Shown here: positions 1-6,933 of the stretch, piece after piece | How positions within the stretch are numbered: position 1 is the stretch's first letter | How the letters are laid out: the number at the start of each line of letters is the position of its first letter | DNA from: an uncultured Anaerococcus sp. | GTDB taxonomy: Bacteria; Bacillota; Clostridia; Tissierellales; Peptoniphilaceae | NCBI GenBank assembly: GCA_902465755.1 | Contig: CABQOK010000006.1 | Coordinates: forward strand, 1-17,276 | Reading direction: 5' to 3' | DNA: 17,276 nt | Notes under the pieces: model-generated | Told to the model about the DNA's origin: nothing | Seen by the model: only the letters and a program-made list of their open reading frames with translations | Databases searched by the model: none | Program-made: the position numbers and the translations under genes

Positions 1-496
1 TATGCTCGATGAAGATGGAAACTTACTAGAGATTAAAAAGGCTCTTTTATCAGATGCTATAGGAACTACACTAGGATCTATGGTCGGAACAAGTACAGTA
101 ACAACTTTCGTTGAATCATCATCAGGAGTTGCAGAAGGTGGAAGAACAGGTCTTACAGCCCTTGCTACTGCAATGTGCTTTGTAATAGCAGCCTTCTTCT
201 TTCCAGTATTTTCAATAATACCAGCTTCAGCTACAGCAGCAGCCCTAGTTACAGTGGGATTATTCATGATTACTACAGTTGTGGACATTGACTTCTCAGA
301 TATATCAGAAGCCTTCCCAGCCTTCATGACAATCTTAATGATGCCACTAACATATTCTATAGCAGAAGGTATATCATTTGGAATGATCTCTTATGCGATA
401 ATCAAGCTTCTAACAGGAAAGGCTAAGGAAGTTTCACCACTAGTTTACATCCTTTCTGTAGTATTTATCCTAAGATATTTATTGCCACTTTTCTAG
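1..496 (+). CDS. NCS2 (AzgA/PbuG-type) purine permease, C-terminal part
   Basis: This is the last 165 or so codons of a membrane permease whose 5' part lies outside the window; the ATG at base 2 is internal. The segment GTSTVTTFVESSSGVAEGGRTG matches the conserved region of guanine/hypoxanthine permeases of the AzgA/PbuG branch of NCS2, where a TSTTT-ES-GVxxGGRTGLT block lies near the substrate site. It is followed by about four hydrophobic segments and a short charged loop, ending in hydrophobic RYLLPLF and TAG. The family imports hypoxanthine, guanine or adenine by proton symport. No terminator is visible after the stop, and the trpP promoter starts only 6 bases later, so transcripts from here could run into the T-box leader and be stopped there. 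The family call is firm; the exact base transported is not known. Confidence 0.9.
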   Translation, partial: MLDEDGNLLEIKKALLSDAIGTTLGSMVGTSTVTTFVESSSGVAEGGRTGLTALATAMCFVIAAFFFPVFSIIPASATAAALVTVGLFMITTVVDIDFSDISEAFPAFMTILMMPLTYSIAEGISFGMISYAIIKLLTGKAKEVSPLVYILSVVFILRYLLPLF

Positions 497-501
497 AATA
501 G

Positions 502-530
502 TTGACAAAAGTTTAAAATAGATTTATAAT
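502..530 (+). promoter_or_regulatory. Consensus sigma-A promoter of trpP
   Basis: TTGACA (502-507) and TATAAT (525-530) are separated by exactly 17 bases. Both hexamers are perfect consensus. Transcription should start near 537, just ahead of the T-box leader. A perfect promoter fits a gene whose output is set by transcription attenuation rather than by initiation. Confidence 0.9.
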
Positions 531-536
531 TATATC

Positions 537-776
537 AATAATAATCGTAGATAGAAGTAGTAAGAAGATTAAAAGACCTACAGAAAGGAAATGGTTGATG
601 AGAATTTCTGGATTTTAACTTGTGAATGGATCTATCAGATCAATGGTGAATCTAGTAGCCGGCGGGTCTTCCCACCTTACAGGGATAGGATATGAATGTA
701 TCTAAAGCGCCTTATTAAGGCAAGAAGGATGGCACCGTGGGCCTATGCTCGCTCCTATATGGAGCGGGCTTTTTTT
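537..776 (+). promoter_or_regulatory. Tryptophan T-box riboswitch (tRNA-Trp-sensing leader) of trpP
   Basis: The leader has the parts of a T-box. Stem I base is GATAGA (550-555) with TCTATC (631-636), next to the AGTA bulge motif (556-559). A distal arm pairs CAGAAA (581-586) with TTTCTG (605-610) and carries the GGTTGATGAG loop motif. The specifier-loop strand is GTGAATGGA, placing codon UGG (Trp) at 627-629 followed by A. The conserved T-box AAGGATGGCACCGTGG (725-740) contains bulge UGGC (730-733), whose last base C pairs with discriminator G of bacterial tRNA-Trp. A terminator hairpin, GCTCGCTCC (747-755) with GGAGCGGGC (761-769), is followed by seven T. Uncharged tRNA-Trp should stabilise the antiterminator and turn on trpP. 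Specifier placement is by eye from pairing, but it agrees with the gene downstream. Confidence 0.93.
747..776 (+). terminator. T-box attenuator terminator upstream of trpP
   Basis: A 9-bp stem (747-755 with 761-769, one G-U pair) has a 5-base loop TATAT and is followed by T770-776. It ends 4 bases before the trpP ribosome binding site GGAGG (781-785). This is the OFF structure of the T-box. Confidence 0.85.
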
Positions 777-790
777 ATTAGGAGGAATTT

Positions 791-1285
791 ATGAAAACTA
801 GAAACTTAACTATATCGGCAATATTTATGGCACTTGGACTTGTAATGCACTTTTTGGTCCCACCAATATTTGGCGGAGTAAAACCTGACTTTCTACTATC
901 CATGATGTTTATATCCCTTATTATAGCAGGAGATATCAAGGAGGCCCTTCTCATTGGAGTATGTGGCGGGATAATGAGCGCTCTTACAACAAGCTTTCCT
1001 GGTGGACAAATCCCAAATTTTATAGAGAAAATTATAGTTGCTATTGTGATATTTATTTTAATTCAAAAAATTGGCAAAGATTTAAACAAATATCAAACAA
1101 TCTTTATCTACGCCTTTGGAACCCTAGTAAGTGGAGTATTATTTTTGCTTCTAGCTTTAGGGATTACTAAGCAAATGAACTTATTTACCCCATCCCTTCC
1201 AGTAGTTTTAGTAGCTATGGTAGTTAATTCGATTTTTGGCTTGATACTTATGAATGCTTACAAGAAAATAGAAAAAATGATTTGA
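791..1285 (+). CDS. trpP: Tryptophan transporter TrpP
   Basis: The 164-residue integral membrane protein has the TrpP family layout: an N-terminal segment resembling LTISAIFMALGLVMHFLVPP, a conserved PDFLLSMMFISL stretch, a GGxxSALTTSFPGGQIPN motif near residues 58-76, and two more hydrophobic helices ending in a lysine-rich tail. The length fits the family (about 165-175 residues). TrpP is a small energy-coupled tryptophan uptake protein in Firmicutes. The start at ATG 791 is set by GGAGG at 781-785. The gene is monocistronic, controlled by its own promoter and a Trp-specific T-box, and closed by a hairpin terminator, so expression should rise when tRNA-Trp is uncharged. Identity rests on both the protein and the UGG specifier, which agree independently. 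Confidence 0.92.
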   Translation: MKTRNLTISAIFMALGLVMHFLVPPIFGGVKPDFLLSMMFISLIIAGDIKEALLIGVCGGIMSALTTSFPGGQIPNFIEKIIVAIVIFILIQKIGKDLNKYQTIFIYAFGTLVSGVLFLLLALGITKQMNLFTPSLPVVLVAMVVNSIFGLILMNAYKKIEKMI

Positions 1286-1292
1286 AGAGAAT

Positions 1293-1335
1293 AACGAGGT
1301 CCAAATAAATAATCCTTAAGACCTCGTTTTGTTTT
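1293..1335 (+). terminator. Terminator of trpP
   Basis: AACGAGGTC (1293-1301) pairs perfectly with GACCTCGTT (1320-1328) around an 18-base AT-rich loop. The T-rich tract TTTTGTTTT follows. It starts 7 bases after the trpP stop codon. Confidence 0.8.
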
Positions 1336-1349
1336 GCTTATTTATCTCT

Positions 1350-1399
1350 AAAAAAGTTAGAATATTAAATTTATCTTATTTTCATAGAATACTTTTAAC
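1350..1399 (-). terminator. Possible weak terminator of the opp operon
   Basis: On the minus strand, about 6 bases after the oppF stop, GTTAAAAGTATT can pair with AATATTCTAAC with one mismatch and one bulge. A run of six T follows. The stem is AT-only apart from its ends, so this is a weak candidate. The trpP terminator beyond it may serve as a backstop. Confidence 0.35.
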
Positions 1400-1404
1400 T
1401 TATC

Positions 1405-2178
1405 TTAAATTCTAATAGACTTAAAAAGGTCCTTGGTATAATCTGCCCTTTCTTCTTTTCCTATGTCTTCTGTTTCAAATAGATCAACCAACTTACCATT
1501 GTAGAGGACCCCTATCCTATCAGACAGATAGGCTATTACATTAAGGTCGTGAGAGATAAAAAATGTGGTAAACTGGTGAATCTCTTGAAGTTCTTTGATA
1601 AGATTTAGGATTTGGGCCTGGATACTAACATCAAGTGCGCTTACTCCCTCGTCTATTATAAGAAACTCAGGATCTATAAGAAGGGCAGCGGCTATGGCAA
1701 TCCTCTGCTTCTGTCCTCCGGAAAGCTTACTAGGAAGATAATCTAGGACGTCTACTTCCATCTCGATTTCTTCAAGTATTTCCCTTATCTTCTCCTCTCC
1801 TTCGTCCTCATAGAGGTCGTGGATTTTAAGGATTTCTCTTAGGGAAAATCCTATAGTCTTTTTGGGATTAAGGGCTTGGTAGGGATTTTGGAAGACCACT
1901 TGGACATTTTTCCTGTATTCTTTAAGCTCTTCCTTATTAAATTTACTAATATCCTTATCCTTAAAGTAAATCGACCCGCTAGTTTCTTTGACTAGCCTTA
2001 GGATAATATTTGATAGGGTTGTCTTACCAGATCCGCTTTCTCCTACGAGGCCAAAGATCTCACCCTTATTTACAGCAAATGTTACATCATCTAGGGCGAT
2101 TTTATCTTTTTTCCTAAAAAGCAAGGAGGAATCCTTGAAGATTTTTGTAATATGATCAATTCTTAAAATCTCATCCAT
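1405..2178 (-). CDS. oppF: Oligopeptide ABC transporter ATP-binding protein OppF
   Basis: This is the second ATPase of the peptide importer. Numbering from ATG 2178 (257 residues), it has Walker A GESGSGKT (about 46-53), Q-loop VFQNPYQALNP, signature LSGGQKQR (about 152-159), Walker B FLIIDE and switch histidine SHD. An ATG at 2190 is in frame, but the only Shine-Dalgarno, GGAGG, lies inside those first codons and is spaced correctly for the second ATG at 2178, so I chose 2178. It then overlaps the end of oppD by 8 bases. The protein is short for OppF (usually over 300) and lacks the C-terminal oligopeptide/dipeptide extension with cysteines that its partner OppD carries. After the Walker B glutamate the usual Pro is Gly (DEGVSALD). 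The role is ATP hydrolysis together with OppD at the OppBC pore. Confidence 0.9.
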   Translation of the reverse strand: MDEILRIDHITKIFKDSSLLFRKKDKIALDDVTFAVNKGEIFGLVGESGSGKTTLSNIILRLVKETSGSIYFKDKDISKFNKEELKEYRKNVQVVFQNPYQALNPKKTIGFSLREILKIHDLYEDEGEEKIREILEEIEMEVDVLDYLPSKLSGGQKQRIAIAAALLIDPEFLIIDEGVSALDVSIQAQILNLIKELQEIHQFTTFFISHDLNVIAYLSDRIGVLYNGKLVDLFETEDIGKEERADYTKDLFKSIRI

Positions 2179-3142
2179 TATTTCCTCCATAAAGATGGCA
2201 GTTTACCTCGTGGTCCTTCTCTCTCGTAGTTTCTGGGAAGCTTTCCCTACAAATATCCATAACATGGTCACATCTGTCGGCGAAAGGACAACCTGTGTTA
2301 GGCCTGTTTTTAAGGTCAGGCACATGGCCTTTGATATTGTATAGCTTCTCTCCTCTTTTTCTAAAGTTTGGTACAGCCTTTAGGAGGGCCTTCGTATAAG
2401 GATGGAGAGGATTTGCTATTACATCACGTGTCTTCCCTCTTTCTACAATCCTTCCCGCATACATTATCATTACATTCTTTGAGATTCGCTCTATTAAATT
2501 AAGGTCATGGCTAATAAAAACTATAGCTCCCTTGTAGATCATAGAAATTTCTTTGAAGAGATCTATAATCTGGGCTTGGACCTTGGCATCAAGGGCTGTA
2601 GTTGGCTCATCTGCAATAAGGACGTTAGGATTTGCTATAAGACTCATAGCTATTATTATCCTTTGTTGCATTCCTCCGGAAAGCTCATGAGGATACTTGT
2701 TATAGAGGCTTTCTACATCTTTTAGACCACATTTTTCCATAGTTTCTAGGACAAGTTTCTTTCTTTTTTCCTTATCAAAATCATAGTGGATTTTTAGGAC
2801 TTCTTCGATTTGCCCTCCGACCTTCATCAAGGGATTTAGGGCAGAACCAGGCTCTTGAAATACTGTGGCTATGTTACGTGATCTGTACTTCTTCCATTCC
2901 TTATCACTTAAGCCTAGAACTTCTATGTCCCTTAACTTAACCGATCCTGACTTAACAAGGGCCGCTTGAGGCTGGATTCCTAAAATAGTTTGGGTAGCAA
3001 CGGTCTTGCCACAGCCACTTTCTCCTACAAGACCTACAAAGTCATTTTCATGAAGATCAAAGGATAGGTGATTTACTGCGTTCTTATCCCCATTTTCTGT
3101 GGAAAAGGCCACCGTAAGGTCTTTTACTTCTAATAATTTCAT
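2171..3142 (-). CDS. oppD: Oligopeptide ABC transporter ATP-binding protein OppD
   Basis: This 323-residue ABC ATPase has Walker A GESGCGKT (40-47), Q-loop VFQEPGSALNP (94-104), signature LSGGMQQR (154-161), Walker B VLIADE (174-179) and switch histidine SHD (211-213). The C-terminal oligopeptide-transporter extension holds four cysteines (285, 291, 298, 315) in a CPFADRC...C...C pattern. This pattern is typical of OppD/DppD-type ATPases, and in some relatives it binds an iron-sulfur cluster. The ATG shares the ATGA overlap with the stop of oppC, so translation is coupled. It pairs with OppF to power peptide uptake. Family assignment is secure; whether the substrate is dipeptide, oligopeptide or nickel cannot be read from the ATPase. 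Confidence 0.93.
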   Translation of the reverse strand: MKLLEVKDLTVAFSTENGDKNAVNHLSFDLHENDFVGLVGESGCGKTVATQTILGIQPQAALVKSGSVKLRDIEVLGLSDKEWKKYRSRNIATVFQEPGSALNPLMKVGGQIEEVLKIHYDFDKEKRKKLVLETMEKCGLKDVESLYNKYPHELSGGMQQRIIIAMSLIANPNVLIADEPTTALDAKVQAQIIDLFKEISMIYKGAIVFISHDLNLIERISKNVMIMYAGRIVERGKTRDVIANPLHPYTKALLKAVPNFRKRGEKLYNIKGHVPDLKNRPNTGCPFADRCDHVMDICRESFPETTREKDHEVNCHLYGGNNG

Positions 3143-3957
3143 CTTTCTGCCTTCTCCTTTAATCTTTCATTTCTAAACTTCTCTCCATAGAGGGTAAAGC
3201 CTAAAACCAAGAGGCTTAGACAAATTCCTGTCGCTATAAAATAATAAGGGGCCTGGTTAAAGTAAATTTGACTCTCCTTTAGCATTCTTCCCCAAGATGG
3301 ATCTGGTGGCCTAACTCCAAGACCTAGGTAGGATAAGCCACTTTCTGCAAGGATGGCTTGGGAGATAGAAAGGACTATAGCAACCATGACTTGGTTTTTG
3401 ATATTAGGCATGATGTGATTTATCGCTATATAAACAGGTCCTGCTCCCTTGACCACAGCTGATTTTACGAACTGGGCGCTTTTAACTTGGAGGAATCCAC
3501 TTCTTACAACTCTTGCAAAGTAAGGAATAGACATGATTCCTATAGCAAAAATTGTATTGATTAATCCTGAACCAAAGACAGATACCAGCATCATGGCAAA
3601 AAGTATTCCAGGAAAGGCCATAAGAGAATCTATAAAACGCATGAGGATCTCGTCAACCCTTCCTCCAAAATAACCTGCACAAGCTCCTATAATAGAACCT
3701 AGGATTAGGGCAAGGCCTACCGTCCCAAAGGAAAGGACTATGGCGTACTTACTTCCTTCCATAAGTCTTGATAGGATGTCTCTACCCATATTATCAGTAC
3801 CAAAGGGATGGGCGAGGCTTGGAGATAAAAGTTTCTGGCTAGTCTCGATGGCATTTGGATCATAGGGAGTCCAAAATATTGATATCAGAAAGACTAGAAA
3901 ATAGAAGCCTATGATAAATTTTCCTATATTAATTGCTATTTTGTTATTCTTTATCAT
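3139..3957 (-). CDS. oppC: Oligopeptide ABC transporter permease OppC
   Basis: This 272-residue inner-membrane permease has an N-terminal helix, then the OppC/DppC hallmark HPFGTDNMGRD (50-60). An EAA-type coupling loop follows around residues 160-185 (FVKSAVVKGAG...HIMPN), then ESGLSYLGLGVRPPDPSWG (205-223) and a final helix with a basic tail. It forms the translocation pore with OppB. The ATG overlaps the oppB stop by four bases (ATGA), and its own stop overlaps the oppD start in the same way. This is the order and coupling expected of a peptide importer. Confidence 0.93.
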   Translation of the reverse strand: MIKNNKIAINIGKFIIGFYFLVFLISIFWTPYDPNAIETSQKLLSPSLAHPFGTDNMGRDILSRLMEGSKYAIVLSFGTVGLALILGSIIGACAGYFGGRVDEILMRFIDSLMAFPGILFAMMLVSVFGSGLINTIFAIGIMSIPYFARVVRSGFLQVKSAQFVKSAVVKGAGPVYIAINHIMPNIKNQVMVAIVLSISQAILAESGLSYLGLGVRPPDPSWGRMLKESQIYFNQAPYYFIATGICLSLLVLGFTLYGEKFRNERLKEKAER

Positions 3958-4901
3958 TTTCCACCTCTTATTCTTGGGTCAATTAGGCCGTAGGCTATGT
4001 CTATGATGAAGTTTATAAAAATTACCAAGAAGGCCACAGCTATTACGACTGACTGGATTAAAGGAAAGTCTCTCGATGAGATAGATGCTACTATCAAAGA
4101 GCCAATCCCCGGTAGGGCGAAAACATTTTCTATGATTAAAGAGCCTCCAACACTTGATGTAAGACTCATTCCTATTACTGTAATTACAGGAATTAGGGCG
4201 TTCTTTAAGACGTGTTTGTATAAAATTTCCTTAAGGGTCATCCCCTTCATCCTCGCTGTCCTTACATAGTCCTTATTGATTTCATCTAGGATTGCCGCCT
4301 GCATATATCTAATTATGGTAGCAATATTAGGTATGGCTATGGCAAGGGACGGAAGAAAGAAGCTCTTTAACCTCTGTAAGAAGCCTCCCGCCATGGCATT
4401 GTAGGAGAGGGTATCAAAGATATCAAGCTTAACTGCAAATACATATATTAGCAAAAAGGCCAACCAAAATGAAGGTATGGAAATACCAAGCTGGGTTATG
4501 GCCGTTATGATTGATGAATACCACTTATCAGACTTCAAGGTGATTTGAATTGAAAGTGGGATTGCTATTATTATAGATAGGATTAGGGAGTAAAGAGTTA
4601 AGGTTAGGGTTACTGGAAGCTTTCTTAGAAAAAGTGTGCTTACAGGCATCCTGTATTTGAGGCTTTCTCCCATATCTAATCTCAAAAGCCCTCCTATCCA
4701 GGATATATATCTTTGAAACATTGACTTATCAAGCCCAAGCTCCCTTTCGAGAGCCTTTATCTGGGCTGGATCTGCCTCTGTTCCTAGTATTATCTCAGCA
4801 GGGTTACCTGGAATTATTTGAAATACTAGAAATATTAGGACAGATACAAAAAACAAAGTCAATATTATAGACAAGAGCTTTTTTACAATTGCTTTAGTCA
4901 T
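3954..4901 (-). CDS. oppB: Oligopeptide ABC transporter permease OppB
   Basis: This 315-residue permease has about six membrane helices. It shows the OppB/DppB features: an N-terminal helix ending in FQIIPGNPAE (27-36), a periplasmic ERELGLDKSMFQRYISW segment, an EAA loop EINKDYVRTARMKGMTLKEIL (207-227), the block ENVFALPGIG (258-267), and C-terminal DPRIR (308-312). It overlaps the end of oppA by 8 bases (AAAAATGACTAA), which suggests coupled translation with the binding-protein gene. Partner of OppC in the membrane. Confidence 0.93.
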   Translation of the reverse strand: MTKAIVKKLLSIILTLFFVSVLIFLVFQIIPGNPAEIILGTEADPAQIKALERELGLDKSMFQRYISWIGGLLRLDMGESLKYRMPVSTLFLRKLPVTLTLTLYSLILSIIIAIPLSIQITLKSDKWYSSIITAITQLGISIPSFWLAFLLIYVFAVKLDIFDTLSYNAMAGGFLQRLKSFFLPSLAIAIPNIATIIRYMQAAILDEINKDYVRTARMKGMTLKEILYKHVLKNALIPVITVIGMSLTSSVGGSLIIENVFALPGIGSLIVASISSRDFPLIQSVVIAVAFLVIFINFIIDIAYGLIDPRIRGGK

Positions 4902-6405
4902 TTTTCTTTTCTATATCCTCTAGATTTATCTTTTGTACTGGGTAGGACTTAAGTCCTGTTAGGTCCTTGTTTAGGGCTTGGTTGTTGTCAGGATCTGTTA
5001 AGAAGACTGATCCTGCATCTTCTGCCATAAATTCTTGGGCAGCCTTTACATTTTGAATTATATCTTCCTTATTATCTGCACTTTGAGCCGCCTTTATAGC
5101 CTCGTCATAGGCTTCGGACTTGTAGTTGATGAAGTTTTTGTCATTAGTTGATACATATCTATCGATTACTCTGATTGGATCAACATAGCCTACAAAGCCT
5201 GAAACTGTAGCCTCATAGTCCTTATCCTTGTATACCTTGCTTAGCCAAGTAGAAAACTCGATTGGATCAAGTGTTACTTCAATTCCTACCTTTCCTAGTT
5301 GGGCTTGGATTAATTCTGCTGTGTCCATATGATATTTGTAATCACTTGGTACAGTTAATTTTACAGAAAAACCATCCTCAAGACCTGCTTCTTTCAAAAG
5401 TTCCTTGGCCTTGTCAGGATTGTAAGGGTATTTTTCTTCCATATCATTGTAGTATTCCTTAAGGGCTGGGGAGAAGTTTGATACGAGCTTACTTGCCTTG
5501 CCGCCTGCTGCTGTATTTATAATCTCATCCTTATCGATAGCATAGGCTATAGCTTGTCTTACCCTCATATCATCGAAAGGCTTAACATCGTTATTAAGAC
5601 CTAGGACTTGAACTAAGTTTTGTGGGAAAGAATGGATATCGCATGTTTCTTCTATTTGGCTTAGCTCATCATTAGTAAGTCCTGTAGCAAGGTCCACGTC
5701 CTTGTTATTTAGGGCCATGATTAGGGTTTGTCTGTCGGCAATTCTTAGAATCTCTACGTCAGCAAACTTAGCAAGATGGTCTTTTCTGTGGTAGTCGTCA
5801 AATCTTTTTAGCTTCATTCCCTCACCTGGTGTGTAGGAAACAAACTCGAAAGGACCAGTTCCTATTGGTTTTGTTTGATTGTCTTCATAATCTTTTTGGA
5901 CAATTGGTTGGGTGTTTAGATAGATAAAGGAATTGGATTTTTCCTTTAGTTTGATTTTAATTTCTGTAGGAGATACTACTTCCATTGATTCTATTTGGGC
6001 AAACTTAGAAGACTTTGGCTCTCCACTTGTTAGTCCTGCTAGGATATCATAGGTGTAGTAGACATCATCTGCAGTAAAGTCCTTATCATTGTGGAATTTG
6101 ACCCCTTCTTTTAATTTGAAATCATAAGTAAGGCCATCTTCACTTATCTCGTATGACTCACAAAGGTCAGGGACTAGATTTCCATCTTCATCCACATCGA
6201 AGAGTCCATCAAAGACTTGGTCCATGATAGTCTTGGTATCTCCTGCCGTAGCATTGAAAGGATCGAGCGAATCGATTTCTGTATACATGGCTACTTTAAG
6301 TGGCTTATCGCTAGTTTCGGCGTTTTCCTTCTTATCCTTATTGCCGCAAGAAGTAAGCAAAAGACCTGCTAGGGCAAGGCTTACAAATATGTTTCTCTTT
6401 TTCAT
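4894..6405 (-). CDS. oppA: Peptide-binding lipoprotein of ABC transporter (OppA/DppA type)
   Basis: This 503-residue extracytoplasmic binding protein belongs to SBP family 5. The N-terminus has basic residues, a hydrophobic core and lipobox LLTSC with lipidated Cys20, followed by a charged GNKDKKE linker. The mature part shows family signatures: LDPFNATAG, the block EDGLTYDFKLKEGVKFHND and FTADDVYYTYD near residues 130-150, and RQAIAYAIDKDEI in the second lobe. It captures peptides outside the membrane and hands them to OppBC. It is first in a five-gene operon, with RBS AGGAGG and a 150-nt leader with its own promoter. NikA- or glutathione-binding relatives share this fold, so peptide is the likeliest but not the only substrate. 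Confidence 0.9.
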   Translation of the reverse strand: MKKRNIFVSLALAGLLLTSCGNKDKKENAETSDKPLKVAMYTEIDSLDPFNATAGDTKTIMDQVFDGLFDVDEDGNLVPDLCESYEISEDGLTYDFKLKEGVKFHNDKDFTADDVYYTYDILAGLTSGEPKSSKFAQIESMEVVSPTEIKIKLKEKSNSFIYLNTQPIVQKDYEDNQTKPIGTGPFEFVSYTPGEGMKLKRFDDYHRKDHLAKFADVEILRIADRQTLIMALNNKDVDLATGLTNDELSQIEETCDIHSFPQNLVQVLGLNNDVKPFDDMRVRQAIAYAIDKDEIINTAAGGKASKLVSNFSPALKEYYNDMEEKYPYNPDKAKELLKEAGLEDGFSVKLTVPSDYKYHMDTAELIQAQLGKVGIEVTLDPIEFSTWLSKVYKDKDYEATVSGFVGYVDPIRVIDRYVSTNDKNFINYKSEAYDEAIKAAQSADNKEDIIQNVKAAQEFMAEDAGSVFLTDPDNNQALNKDLTGLKSYPVQKINLEDIEKKND

Positions 6406-6465
6406 AATTCCTCCTAGAATTTTCTCTGTGTTGGCAAAGCCCTATTCATAACAATATGAGCTAAT

Positions 6466-6505
6466 CCAGGTAGAATTTTGATCTTAAGCTATAAATTCCA
6501 CCTAG
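6466..6505 (-). promoter_or_regulatory. Long hairpin in the oppA 5' leader
   Basis: In the transcript, CUAGGUGGAAUUU (6505-6493) can pair along all 13 positions with AAAUUCUACCUGG (6478-6466), with two wobble pairs and a 14-base loop. It has no U-tract, so it is not a simple terminator. It sits about 60 bases upstream of the oppA start in an untranslated region of about 150 nt. I do not recognise it as a known riboswitch class. Confidence 0.5.
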
Positions 6506-6564
6506 ATCGGGGGCATTTAATTACAAAAAATTTCACCAGCACCTATCCAACATTCTTTACTACT

Positions 6565-6593
6565 ATTGTAACAAATAGTTAAATTTCTAACAA
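6565..6593 (-). promoter_or_regulatory. Promoter of the opp operon
   Basis: On the minus strand TTGTTA (6593-6588) and TACAAT (6570-6565) are separated by 17 bases. It lies just after the terminator of the gene upstream, so the opp operon is an independent transcription unit with a start near 6558. Confidence 0.75.
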
Positions 6594-6602
6594 GATTTTT
6601 TC

Positions 6603-6634
6603 AAAAAAAAGAATGGACCGCTATAGGCCCACTC
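6603..6634 (-). terminator. Terminator after the thiamine-binding protein gene
   Basis: On the minus strand GAGTGGGCC (6634-6626) pairs fully, using two G-U pairs, with GGTCCATTC (6619-6611) around a 6-base loop. Eight T follow (6610-6603). It begins 3 bases after the stop codon. Confidence 0.85.
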
Positions 6635-6636
6635 CT

Positions 6637-6933
6637 TTATAGTTTATCCTCTACTGACTTGATTTTTTGCTCCATAGAAGCCTTCTTATCTCTTCTATCG
6701 TCCATTTTGATGACAGAATACACCCTATCTGCCCCCTTGTCAAAAACAGATTCTTGCATTTTTCTAATAACTTCAAGGGCCTTGTCGGCATCTGCCTCTA
6801 TTACTGTGCCCATTGGGTTGAGTTTGTATTTTACCCCTTCTGCCATTAGGATTTTCTCAGCTTCTGCTACGTATTTACTCACTGATGTTTCTTTTGTTCC
6901 TATTGGTATTAGACATACTTCTACCACTGCCAT
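6637..6933 (-). CDS. MTH1187-family thiamine-binding protein
   Basis: This 98-residue cytoplasmic protein begins MAVVEVCLIPIGT, continues with SVSKYVAEAEKIL, then YKLNPMGTVIEAD and a second helix with FDKGADRVYSVIKMDDR. This is the pattern of the Thiamine_BP (MTH1187/YkoF-like, formerly DUF77) family, small ferredoxin-like-fold proteins that form oligomers. Members have been linked to thiamine or a related pyrimidine, but the cellular role is not settled. The ATG follows the aminopeptidase TAA with no gap, and its RBS (GAGGAGG) lies in the last codons of that gene, so the two are translated together. A strong terminator follows. No thiamine biosynthesis or transport gene is in the window. Confidence 0.85.
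   Translation of the reverse strand: MAVVEVCLIPIGTKETSVSKYVAEAEKILMAEGVKYKLNPMGTVIEADADKALEVIRKMQESVFDKGADRVYSVIKMDDRRDKKASMEQKIKSVEDKL

Noticed and set aside
6551..6571. Tiny reading frame ATG TTG GAT AGG TGC TGG TGA near the opp transcription start, as a leader peptide
   Set aside because: Only six codons, starts almost at the predicted transcript end and has no ribosome binding site.
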